A stretch of DNA of 51,021 nt from Planctomycetaceae bacterium (GTDB lineage: Bacteria > Planctomycetota > Planctomycetia > Pirellulales > Pirellulaceae), in NCBI GenBank assembly GCA_015490875.1, contig WFWZ01000177.1:1-51021 (forward strand), written 5' to 3'. Below, one piece after another: positions 18,978-26,897 of this stretch. Positions within the stretch are counted from its first letter, which is position 1, and the number at the start of each line of letters is the position of its first letter. The position numbers and the translations under genes were made by a program. The notes under the pieces are model-generated. The model did no database searches, was not told the origin of the DNA, and was given only the letters and a program-made list of their open reading frames with translations.

Positions 18978-19196
18978 GTGGACCGTTTCCACTTGAGCCC
19001 GCCGTGATGGGGGAAACCGTGTATACGCGGTTTGCGGGCCACGGTCGGAACGATCATCGGTTTGCTCGCAGCCGGACGCTCCCGTGACGAAATCCTCAAA
19101 GCGTACCCATACCTGAAGGAAGAGGATATTGCTCAGGCCTTGGCCTACGTGGCATGGCGAGTCGAAGAACGAGAGGTCTCTCTGCCGGCGGGATGA
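18978..19196 (+). pseudogene. DUF433 antitoxin gene interrupted by an in-frame stop
   Basis: Reading from a GTG at 18978, nine codons (VDRFHLSPP) are followed by TGA at 19005-19007. The same frame then continues as WGKPCIRGLRATVGTIIGLL and ends with ILKAYPYLKEEDIAQALAYVAW and REVSLPAG, with a TGA at 19194-19196. This is unmistakably the DUF433 family, whose usual start is DPxVMGGKPCIRGxR. The expected V-M-G codons are found in another frame (GTG ATG GGG at 19004-19012). The simplest reading is therefore a pair of compensating deletions, one before GTG and two in the G-run, which creates the stop. DUF433 proteins are antitoxins of PIN-like DUF5615 toxins. Translation from a downstream start would lack GKPCIRG. 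A sequencing error in the G-run cannot be excluded. Confidence 0.7.
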
Positions 19197-19222
19197 GCAT
19201 CAAGATTCTGATAAAAATGAAG
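19193..19222 (+). pseudogene. N-terminal remnant of a DUF5615 (PIN-like) toxin gene
   Basis: An ATG at 19193 overlaps the stop of the DUF433 frame in a GGATGA junction, the usual coupling of these gene pairs. It begins MSIKILIKMK. DUF5615 toxins start with a strand of the type KILIDMNLSP. The resemblance ends after about nine codons. The frame then runs on without family features and out of phase into the methyltransferase, so about 100 residues of toxin, including the acidic catalytic residues, are missing. The identification rests on a very short match plus context. Confidence 0.5.
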
Positions 19223-19259
19223 ACTTCAACTTCTTCGCTTTCGACCAGGAAGGGAGAAT

Positions 19260-21014
19260 ATGGCCATTGGCTCGGATGTCTTGACTCCCGGTTGCGTCTA
19301 CCAGCTCGATTGCCTGGCCGGTCTGGAACGGTTGCCGGCGGACAGTGTCGACCTCGTTTTCGCAGATCCTCCCTTCAACATCGGTTACGATTACGACGTC
19401 TATGACGATCGTCGCGCGGCCGAAGATTATCTCGAGTGGTGCCGAAAGTGGATGCAACAGATCGCGAGGGTCCTGGGCGAGCATGGCACGTTCTGGCTGG
19501 CGATCGGTGACGAATTTGCGGCAGAGTTGAAGTTGATCGCGCAGCGCGATTGCGGCTTCCACTGCCGAAGCTGGGTTATTTGGTATTACACCTTCGGCGT
19601 GCACTGCGTGCGAGGTTTCGCTCGCTCGCACACGCATCTGTTTCACTTCGTCCAGGATCCCGAGCACTTCACATTCGAAGCGGAGAACCCGGCGCTGCGC
19701 GTCCCCTCGGCACGGCAACTGGTCTATCGGGACCGGCGAGCGAATCCTCGAGGAAGACTGCCCGACAACACGTGGATCCTGCGTCCTCAGGATGTACCAG
19801 AAGGATTTTCCGAGGACCAAGACGTCTGGTACTACGCGCGCGTCGCCGGCACTTTCAAGGAACGCGAGGGATTCCACGGTTGCCAGATGCCCGAACAGTT
19901 GCTCGGCCGCATCATCCGCACGTCATCCCGCCCCGACGACCTCGTGGTCGATCCCTTCGCAGGGAGCGGTACGACGCTGGTTGTCGCCAAGAAACTGGGG
20001 CGTCGCTTTCTCGGTTTCGATATTTCTCCGGAGTACGTGACTCGAGCGACCGAGCGCATCGAGGCAGCAGCTGTCGGCGATCCGCTCGACGGACCGGCTG
20101 ATCCCGCCTGGGCGGCTCCTCCCACGCAAAAGGGCAAACCGCTTCGCTCGGCGATTCCTCCCGACGAACTGACACAGTTGTGGCAGCTCGTCGCGAAGGC
20201 GCTAAAGGGAATCGATGGCGAGTGTCCGGCCAACCGGGTACTCGTCGATGTGGAGACTCGCCGCGCTTTCGAAGCGGCACTTCAGGAGTCGGCAGCGAAG
20301 AAAGTGGCTCCTCACGAGTGGCAGCCGCTCTTGCTGGCTCAGGCGGCACTCGAAGATTGGCCGACGAGCGCTCAAGGCGATGGCGAGGCGACTCCGGGCG
20401 ACGCCGACGCCGGGTACGAAGGGGGAATTCCCGTCACATGGCGCGAGTTTCCCTGGTGGGACGCCGTCGAGATCGCCGTGCAACAGGTCGAGACGGAATT
20501 TGCCCGGCCGCTTCCCGAAATCCTGCTCGATCCGAAACTGGCTCAACGCTTCGATGCGGCGGCAACGACCTTCGGGGCACCGAAACAGGCCAAGCAAGCC
20601 GTGCGGTGGGCAGGGCTGGACTTCTGCCGGCAATCGGGACGTCTGGCCGACGCGGCCGGCTCTGGAGCCCCAGGGCCGCGCCTCCCAGCCGCTGTCCCCC
20701 TGTCCTCAGCTGCTTCGGCGATCGACGCAGCCGAACTTGTCTGGCGACTCGCTGTGGTGCATTCGCGAGCCCAAACTCCGCTTTTTGTCGCTTTGGTCGA
20801 GCCGCAATGTTGGCGGCCTTGGCTGAAGCGTTTGGAGGAAGCACCGGGTTGGCATCGCCGGGAAGCCTCGTCGATCCAGTGGTGCGAAGTTCCGCCCAAG
20901 AGCCACGCTCTGGTTGGTCGCCTCGTCGAGACGTTGCGGCCTGCCCTCAATTCGCCTCGATGGCGCGGTGGGGGGAGAAGAGTGCTGTGGGACACACCAC
21001 CGTTGTACACGTGA
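19260..21014 (+). CDS. Site-specific DNA methyltransferase (amino, beta-class order) with long C-terminal extension
   Basis: A 584-residue protein. Its first 280 residues form an S-adenosylmethionine-dependent N4-cytosine or N6-adenine methyltransferase. Catalytic motif IV is DPPF at residues 36-39, within LVFADPPFNIGYDY. The cofactor motif FAGSG is at 233-237, within VVDPFAGSGTT, and is followed by FLGFDISPEYV. Motif IV before motif I, with a putative target-recognition segment between, is the beta order. Residues about 290-584 are an uncharacterised extension with Trp-rich helices that I do not recognise. GGGAGA precedes the start closely. No restriction endonuclease gene is adjacent, so it is an orphan unless the extension supplies that activity. 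It follows directly on a decayed toxin-antitoxin pair, which suggests an accessory locus. Confidence 0.9.
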   Translation: MAIGSDVLTPGCVYQLDCLAGLERLPADSVDLVFADPPFNIGYDYDVYDDRRAAEDYLEWCRKWMQQIARVLGEHGTFWLAIGDEFAAELKLIAQRDCGFHCRSWVIWYYTFGVHCVRGFARSHTHLFHFVQDPEHFTFEAENPALRVPSARQLVYRDRRANPRGRLPDNTWILRPQDVPEGFSEDQDVWYYARVAGTFKEREGFHGCQMPEQLLGRIIRTSSRPDDLVVDPFAGSGTTLVVAKKLGRRFLGFDISPEYVTRATERIEAAAVGDPLDGPADPAWAAPPTQKGKPLRSAIPPDELTQLWQLVAKALKGIDGECPANRVLVDVETRRAFEAALQESAAKKVAPHEWQPLLLAQAALEDWPTSAQGDGEATPGDADAGYEGGIPVTWREFPWWDAVEIAVQQVETEFARPLPEILLDPKLAQRFDAAATTFGAPKQAKQAVRWAGLDFCRQSGRLADAAGSGAPGPRLPAAVPLSSAASAIDAAELVWRLAVVHSRAQTPLFVALVEPQCWRPWLKRLEEAPGWHRREASSIQWCEVPPKSHALVGRLVETLRPALNSPRWRGGGRRVLWDTPPLYT

Positions 21015-21162
21015 GCCCTTCCCATTGGCTTTACAATGCCCTCGCCGTTTGGTGTAATCGAGACAGCAGATGCGGGGTTGGCCGGGACGCGAAGTCGTGC
21101 GTCGTCGCCCGGAGATCTGCTCGGTTTGAAGAACGATGTCCCCCACCGAAAGGAGCTCCAAC

Positions 21163-22623
21163 ATGCGTGGCTACAATCGGCGCCGTTTCTTGCAGGCCAG
21201 TTCGGCCGCCTCGCTGTGGATCGTGGCGGGAACGCGAGCTTCCGGAAAGATCCTCGGTGCCAACGACCGGATCCGTGTAGCCGTGGCCGGGATCAACGGT
21301 CGCGGCCAACACCATATTCGCGAGTTCGCATCGATGAAGGGGGTCGAGGTCGCCTGTCTCGTCGATCCCGACACGCGTCTCTACGAATCGCGAAGCAAGC
21401 AGGTAGTTCAGCGAGGCGGCAAAGAGCCTCAGTGCGTGGCCGATATCCGCCGGGTCCTCGAGGACAAGAACATTGACGTCGTATCGGTCGCCACCTGCAA
21501 CCATTGGCATTCGTTGATCACCGTTTGGGCTTGCCAGGCTGGCAAAGACGTCTATGTTGAGAAGCCGATCAGCCACAACGTCTTCGAGGGCCGGCAGTGC
21601 GTGGCCGCCGCGAAGAAGTACGGCCGAATCGTTCAACATGGAACGCAGCAACGCAGCAGTCTGAGCCGAGCCCGAGAGATCGCCGCCGTCCGATCAGGCA
21701 AGTACGGCAAGCTCCTCGTATCCAAAGGCTACTGCTGCAAGCCGCGTTGGTCGATCGGCCGCCGCCCCTTTTCGAATCCTCCCGAGGGATTCGAGTACGA
21801 CATCTGGCTGGGACCCGCACCCAAGCAACGTTTTCACGCAAACCTTCACCCTTACAACTGGCACTGGTTCTGGGATTTCGGAAACGGCGATATCGGTAAC
21901 CAGGGTGTCCATGAGATGGATGTGGCTCGGTGGGCGATCGAAGGAGCCACCCTTCCCGAGCGAGTCTGGAGCGTCGGCGGTCGTTTCACTCCCGATGGTC
22001 CCGACAACGGGCAGACGCCCAACATGCTGCTGACCGTGATGCAGTTCGGCGATGTCACGCTCCTGTTCGAAACCCGTGGGCTCGTTGGAAAACGCAAACC
22101 GCCCACGCCGCCTCGGAAAGTTGCCAACGAATTCTACACGACCGAGGGCGTGATTCGGGACGGGAAGTTTTATCCGAAGGGAGGCGGCGATCCCGTGCGG
22201 GTCGAAGGGGACGCATCGGTGACACCAGGCGGTCCGTTCGGCAGCTTTATCGACTGCGTGCGGCGGCGCGACCCCGGCAGTGTCAACGGCGACGCCGAAA
22301 CGGCCCACTATTCGGCCGCCCTGTGCCACCTCGGCAACATCTCTTACCGACTCGGTACGACGGCTCCGGTCCGCCAGCGTCCGGCTTTGTTGGGAGATCA
22401 TCCGCGAGTCCTCGAATCGTTCGCCATGCTTCAGGAGAACCTCGAAATGGCCTACCAAATGGCCGGCGAACAAGCAGCGGATGTCGTTTCCAAGTTGACT
22501 TTCACTGTCGGAAAACCGCTCGTCTTTGATGCCAAGAGCGAGCGGTTTGTCGATGACGATGCGGCGAACCGTCTCCTGACGCGACCCTACCGGCCGCCTT
22601 ATGTTGTGCCCGAGCGCGTATGA
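21163..22623 (+). CDS. Tat-exported Gfo/Idh/MocA family oxidoreductase
   Basis: A 486-residue NAD(P)-dependent oxidoreductase, expected to act on sugars or sugar derivatives outside the cytoplasm with a prebound cofactor. The ATG at 21163 follows AAAGGAG at 8 bases and opens a clear twin-arginine signal (NRRRFLQASSAASLWIVAG). The Rossmann start is IRVAVAGINGRGQHH, and the family motif VYVEKPISHNVFEG (EKP) is intact. It is followed by the C-terminal substrate domain with GPAPKQRFHANLHPYNWHWFWDFGNGDIGNQGVHEMD. Such proteins are abundant in planctomycetes. It ends in an ATGA overlap with the UvrA-paralogue gene, so the two are translated together. Confidence 0.94.
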   Translation: MRGYNRRRFLQASSAASLWIVAGTRASGKILGANDRIRVAVAGINGRGQHHIREFASMKGVEVACLVDPDTRLYESRSKQVVQRGGKEPQCVADIRRVLEDKNIDVVSVATCNHWHSLITVWACQAGKDVYVEKPISHNVFEGRQCVAAAKKYGRIVQHGTQQRSSLSRAREIAAVRSGKYGKLLVSKGYCCKPRWSIGRRPFSNPPEGFEYDIWLGPAPKQRFHANLHPYNWHWFWDFGNGDIGNQGVHEMDVARWAIEGATLPERVWSVGGRFTPDGPDNGQTPNMLLTVMQFGDVTLLFETRGLVGKRKPPTPPRKVANEFYTTEGVIRDGKFYPKGGGDPVRVEGDASVTPGGPFGSFIDCVRRRDPGSVNGDAETAHYSAALCHLGNISYRLGTTAPVRQRPALLGDHPRVLESFAMLQENLEMAYQMAGEQAADVVSKLTFTVGKPLVFDAKSERFVDDDAANRLLTRPYRPPYVVPERV

Positions 22624-25439
22624 GTGCCGAGGATGGGATCCGCTTGCGGGGCGTGCGCGTCCACAATCTTCGTTCGATCGACCTGGACATTCCCCGGCGC
22701 AGCCTCGTGGTGATCTGTGGTGTCAGCGGGGCGGGCAAGTCGAGTCTCGCCAAGGACACGCTCTATGCCGAAGGCCAGAGGCGCTACATCGAAAGTTTTC
22801 CTGCGAGAACACGCCAGTTCCTGCAGAAACTCGATCGTCCCGAAGCCGATTTGATCGAAGGGATCCCGCCGGCAGTTACGGTGGAACCGGTGAGGGACCA
22901 TGGCGGGCGCCGTAACACCGTCAGCACGGTCGCCGACATTGCGCCGCTGTTACAACTGCTCTTTGCGCGACTGGGCATTGTCACCTGCCCCGGTTGCGGG
23001 CGCGAAGTCCGCCAGGATTCGCCTCAGACGGTTGCCCACTTCCTGATGGGGCTTCCCGAGGGACGGCGGCTGATAGTGGCGTTTCCCTGGACGCTCCCTC
23101 CCGGCGAGGATCTCCGCGCTGCGGTGGCCGACTTGAGAGAAGAGGGTTTTGTGCGTGCCGTCGCCGGTGACACAATTGTGGAACTCTCATCGCTCGCGGA
23201 GCCACTCGAAGATCCTGCTGGCGATGGGGACTCGGGTTGGCTGGTCGTCGTCGACCGACTGCACACCGACCGATTGTCCGCTGATCGCGTGCGCGAGTCT
23301 CTCGAAACTGCGTTCGCCTATGGCGACGGCCGCTGCTGCGTACTCGTGGAGGAGACGGAGGCGGACGATGGAGCCGATCGCCACATTGGCGGGCGGGGGT
23401 GGCGCTCGTGGCGTTTCAGTGTCCACTGGGCGTGCGAGGAGTGCCGCTGCAGGGTCGCGGAGCCGCAGCCGCAGTTGTTCAATCCCTGGAGTCCCCTTGG
23501 GGCGTGCCCAGAGTGCGAAGGAAGCGGGACCGCCCAGGATTGGGACTGGGATCGCATTTTTCCAGATCCGGATCGAACGATTCTGGGAGGAGCGGTGGCT
23601 CCATGGCACGACGCGTCGTTCCCGTACCAATTGAACGACTTTCTTCGTGTACACAAGCAGCTTGGTGTCCGCGTCCATGTGGCCTGGCGCATGCTCTCGC
23701 AAAAGGAGCGGGACATCGTGCGGTTCGGCTGCCAGTCGAGCCAGTTCGATGGTGTGGAAACCCAACTTGAGGCATTCGCGTCGAAAGCGCGCGGTGCGGC
23801 CAAGCGGAAGGTCACGCAGTGGATGGGAGACGTCGATTGCCCGGCTTGCGGCGGAACACGGCTTCGCCCCGAGGGCCTGGCCGTGCAACTCGGCGGAAAA
23901 AACATTACCCAAGTAGAAGGGCTCAGCGTTCCGGCCGCACTCGCATGGCTCGAGTCGCTGTCGTTTGCGGCCTGGCAGCAGCCGATTGCCAAGGCACTTG
24001 TGCCCCAACTCAAGCGGCGACTGGAGCTCCTCGAGGAGATCGGCGTCGGTTACTTGAGTCTCAACCGGCCGATGGAATCGCTTAGTCGCGGCGAGGCTCA
24101 ACGCGTGGCGTTCGCTTCAGCGTTGGGTTCGAGTCTCGTCAACCTCCTCTACGTTTTGGACGAACCGACGGCCGGCTTGCACCCTCACGATATTCAGCGC
24201 ATCGTCGCCGCGTTGGAAACGTTGCGAGATCGTGGCAGCACGGTGGTCGTCGTGGACCACAGCGAGCTGATCTTGCGTGCCGCCGATCGAATCGTGGAAA
24301 TCGGGCCCGGGGCGGGTGCTGAGGGAGGACGGGTGGAGTTCGAAGGATCGCTCGACGAACTCATTCGCCAAGGCACGACACGAACGGCCGACTACCTCAC
24401 GGGCCGTCGTGAAGTCGATCCGGGAAGTCCCCAGCGCCGCGAAGCTCGAGGATGGTTGTCGCTCTACGGCGCTTCCGGGCACAACCTGAAGAACATCGAC
24501 GTCCGTTTTCCCCTCGGCGTGCTATGCGCCGTCACCGGCGTCAGCGGAGCCGGCAAAAGTACGCTCATTCATCAGACGCTCTATGCCGAACTTCGACGGC
24601 GGATGGGAAAGGCTGGTCCCAAGCCGTTGCCGTTGGACCGCCTGGAAGGGAGTGAACAGCTTGACGAGGTCGTTTGGATCGACCGGCAACCTCCGGCGCA
24701 GGTCGCCCGTTCCAACCCGGCCACGTATGCGCGAGTCTTCGGAGAGATTCGGCGGGTCTTTGCCGAGACGGTCGATGCGAGGATCCACAACTACACGGCA
24801 GGGGACTTCAGTTTTAACGTCGAAGGGGGGCGGTGCGAGGAATGTAAGGGCGAGGGAAGTCTTACCGTGGATATGCAATTCCTCGCAAGTGTCCGAGTGA
24901 CCTGCCCGGTGTGCCAAGGGCGGCGGTTTCGCGAGCGCATCCTCGAGGTCACTTATCGCGGGAAGAATATCGCTGAAGTTCTGGAGATGACCGTGGCCGA
25001 GGCATTTCGCTTCTTTCGTGGCGAACGAAAGGTGCAAGCTCGGCTCCAGCGGCTGATGGACGTGCGCCTCGATTATCTCCGCTTGGGCCAGCCCCTGGAG
25101 ACTCTCTCCTCCGGCGAAGGGCAGCGTCTCAAGCTGGCCGGGCACCTGGCCGCCGGCGCACGCGGACGCACGCTTTTTCTCCTCGAAGAGCCCTCGGCCG
25201 GTCTCCATGACGCCGATCTGGTGAAACTCCTCGACTGTTTCGATTCCCTGCTGGCCGTTGGACACTCGCTCATCATCATTGAGCATCACCCGAAACTGAT
25301 TCAGGCAGCCGACTATGTGATCGACTTGGGGCCGGGCGCTGCCGAAAATGGAGGCACTCTCGTCGTTGCCGGAACACCTCAGGAGGTGGCGGCTTGCCAC
25401 ACGTCGCTGACTGGTCGATGGTTGAGGCACCCTTCCTGA
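22620..25439 (+). CDS. UvrA paralogue (excinuclease ABC subunit A-like ATPase)
   Basis: A 939-residue tandem ABC ATPase with the UvrA layout. Walker A motifs are GVSGAGKSS at residue 34 and GVSGAGKST at residue 640. The first-half zinc segments are CPGCG near residue 122 and CEECRCR with CPECEGSG. The zinc module RCEECKGEGSL with CPVCQGRRF is in the second half. UvrA proteins bind damaged DNA in nucleotide excision repair, and paralogues often serve drug resistance or unknown roles. Departures from canonical UvrA are LSRGEAQR (488) and LSSGEGQR (829) for LSGGEAQR, and Walker B LLEEPS with Glu856 where Asp is normal. The usual SRNPRSTVGT block is GGRRNTVSTV. These changes suggest a paralogue rather than the housekeeping UvrA. 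Its start overlaps the oxidoreductase stop by 4 bases. Confidence 0.9.
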   Translation: MSAEDGIRLRGVRVHNLRSIDLDIPRRSLVVICGVSGAGKSSLAKDTLYAEGQRRYIESFPARTRQFLQKLDRPEADLIEGIPPAVTVEPVRDHGGRRNTVSTVADIAPLLQLLFARLGIVTCPGCGREVRQDSPQTVAHFLMGLPEGRRLIVAFPWTLPPGEDLRAAVADLREEGFVRAVAGDTIVELSSLAEPLEDPAGDGDSGWLVVVDRLHTDRLSADRVRESLETAFAYGDGRCCVLVEETEADDGADRHIGGRGWRSWRFSVHWACEECRCRVAEPQPQLFNPWSPLGACPECEGSGTAQDWDWDRIFPDPDRTILGGAVAPWHDASFPYQLNDFLRVHKQLGVRVHVAWRMLSQKERDIVRFGCQSSQFDGVETQLEAFASKARGAAKRKVTQWMGDVDCPACGGTRLRPEGLAVQLGGKNITQVEGLSVPAALAWLESLSFAAWQQPIAKALVPQLKRRLELLEEIGVGYLSLNRPMESLSRGEAQRVAFASALGSSLVNLLYVLDEPTAGLHPHDIQRIVAALETLRDRGSTVVVVDHSELILRAADRIVEIGPGAGAEGGRVEFEGSLDELIRQGTTRTADYLTGRREVDPGSPQRREARGWLSLYGASGHNLKNIDVRFPLGVLCAVTGVSGAGKSTLIHQTLYAELRRRMGKAGPKPLPLDRLEGSEQLDEVVWIDRQPPAQVARSNPATYARVFGEIRRVFAETVDARIHNYTAGDFSFNVEGGRCEECKGEGSLTVDMQFLASVRVTCPVCQGRRFRERILEVTYRGKNIAEVLEMTVAEAFRFFRGERKVQARLQRLMDVRLDYLRLGQPLETLSSGEGQRLKLAGHLAAGARGRTLFLLEEPSAGLHDADLVKLLDCFDSLLAVGHSLIIIEHHPKLIQAADYVIDLGPGAAENGGTLVVAGTPQEVAACHTSLTGRWLRHPS

Positions 25440-25639
25440 GAAGCTCGGCAGATGGTACCCACATCGAGGGTTTCGGCCCTGGCGGAGTGGGGCCGTTCAA
25501 TACTTGCGAGCACTCACGGGTGCCAGTATACTAGTGGGAGTCAGGGCGGGGTCTGTTCGGCTAGTGGGATCGTGGCACATCGTCCTCATTGCATTGCCTC
25601 GTGCGCTCTGCAGCCGTTGTCAGCAAGGAGAATCTATTC
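25440..25639 (+). promoter_or_regulatory. Leader region of the DUF1559 gene
   Basis: About 200 bases precede the DUF1559 start. A 10-base direct repeat, CTAGTGGGA with one flanking base, occurs near 25531 and 25559. AAGGAG at 25625-25630 is the ribosome-binding site. No tRNA, riboswitch or certain promoter boxes were recognised. Confidence 0.25.
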
Positions 25640-26734
25640 ATGTCGCGCCGTCATCGAAAAGGCTTCACCCTGGTGGAGTTGCTTGTCGTGATAGCCATCA
25701 TTGGGATCCTGGTCGGCTTGTTGTTGCCGGCGGTCCAAATGGCGCGGGAAGCCGCTCGAAGGGCCCAGTGTAAGAACAACATGCGCAACTGGGGCTTGGC
25801 GGTCCTGAATTATGAAAGTGCCAAGCAGCACTATCCCGGATCCCAGGAACTGCTCAAGATCGATGTTGCTCCTGGTTATCTGGCGGTGAGTTGGGTCGGA
25901 GCCGTCTTGCCGTATGTTGAAAAGTCCGACATTGTCGAGGCGGCCAAGGGAGGTTACCTTGCCGGCCAGGGAGGGGCCCTCTACATCGATATCTCGGTCT
26001 GTCCCTCGGGTACCTTCCAGAATAAGCAACAGCCGACGAACTACTACGTGGCCAATGGTGGCTTCGCACCGCTGCCGAATGGTCCCAACCCACTCGTGCA
26101 CCCCGACTACACCCCCGTTGCCCAGCGATTCGCCGATGGGATCTTCCTCGACCGGATTGACCAGAACTACGGGACGCCGCCTCGATACCTCGGACAAGCC
26201 CGAGTCACTCCGTCGGATGTCCGCGATGGTACCTCGCATACCCTGCTGATTTCAGAAAACCTGCAAGCGGGGTACTGGACGAACGTCGGGCCGCTCGAGT
26301 GGTCGCAGACGACGATGAATTACTATACGCCGAGCGATCGCGTCAATCCGTTGACCTATACCGCTCGACCCGGCCAGCGATTCGACACGTTGTTCGTCTG
26401 GATCTACGCCAAAGAGAATTCGTCGCAGACCGAACATCCCCACGTGTCCAACGGCAGCATCATTGCCGCGATCACGCCGGTGCCTCCCGCCGCTCGCATC
26501 AATGGCAACGCGTTCACCGCGCGGCAAGGACAGGGACCGGGTGGACCTCTTTACGCTCGACCCTCATCCTACCACTCCGGAGGCGTGAACGTGCAGTTCG
26601 CGGACAACAGTTCGATGTTCCTGAAGGAAAACATCGATTACCACGTCCTTCAGCAACTGATGACACCCTACGGCATTCAGTCCGATATGCCGTTTCGCCG
26701 ACGGTTGCTGAAGCAGGGCGAGTACCGAGATTGA
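25640..26734 (+). CDS. DUF1559 (type II secretion pseudopilin-like) protein
   Basis: A 364-residue protein of the planctomycete-expanded DUF1559 family. It has a class III signal peptide, with the prepilin peptidase site G^F in [20 protein letters not shown]. Glu at position 5 of the mature protein and a hydrophobic helix running to [22 protein letters not shown] follow, and then a globular domain. The family end [12 protein letters not shown], then the [20 protein letters not shown] block, is present. The usual role is unknown, with a pseudopilin-like surface or secretion role inferred. AAGGAG lies 9 bases before the ATG. The gene is monocistronic, since a strong terminator follows. Confidence 0.95.
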   Translation: MSRRHRKGFTLVELLVVIAIIGILVGLLLPAVQMAREAARRAQCKNNMRNWGLAVLNYESAKQHYPGSQELLKIDVAPGYLAVSWVGAVLPYVEKSDIVEAAKGGYLAGQGGALYIDISVCPSGTFQNKQQPTNYYVANGGFAPLPNGPNPLVHPDYTPVAQRFADGIFLDRIDQNYGTPPRYLGQARVTPSDVRDGTSHTLLISENLQAGYWTNVGPLEWSQTTMNYYTPSDRVNPLTYTARPGQRFDTLFVWIYAKENSSQTEHPHVSNGSIIAAITPVPPAARINGNAFTARQGQGPGGPLYARPSSYHSGGVNVQFADNSSMFLKENIDYHVLQQLMTPYGIQSDMPFRRRLLKQGEYRD

Positions 26735-26772
26735 GCAACTCGCTGCTTGGCGCATTGCCACAGGCATGGAAG

Positions 26773-26812
26773 AACGGGAAGTCATCCTCGTGATGGCTTC
26801 CCGTTTTCTCTT
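26773..26812 (+). terminator. Intrinsic terminator after DUF1559 gene
   Basis: Arms AACGGGAAGTCAT (26773-26785) and ATGGCTTCCCGTT (26793-26805) pair over 13 positions with one G-T wobble around a 7-base loop. TTTTCTCTT starts within the end of the second arm and follows it. This is a textbook rho-independent terminator on the plus strand, 39 bases after the stop codon. Confidence 0.88.
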
Positions 26813-26897
26813 AACCGACCATCTCTGCGTTCCCCGCGGCTCTGCGAGGTGCTCTCTTTGCGAGATACCCCCTCCGCGGCTCGGTTCCCCACCCTTT

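Noticed and set aside
19005..19007. TGA as a selenocysteine codon or programmed recoding site in the DUF433 frame
   Set aside because: The position is not a Cys in the family, the local sequence fits base losses in the expected V-M-G-G codons, and no SECIS-like element is evident.
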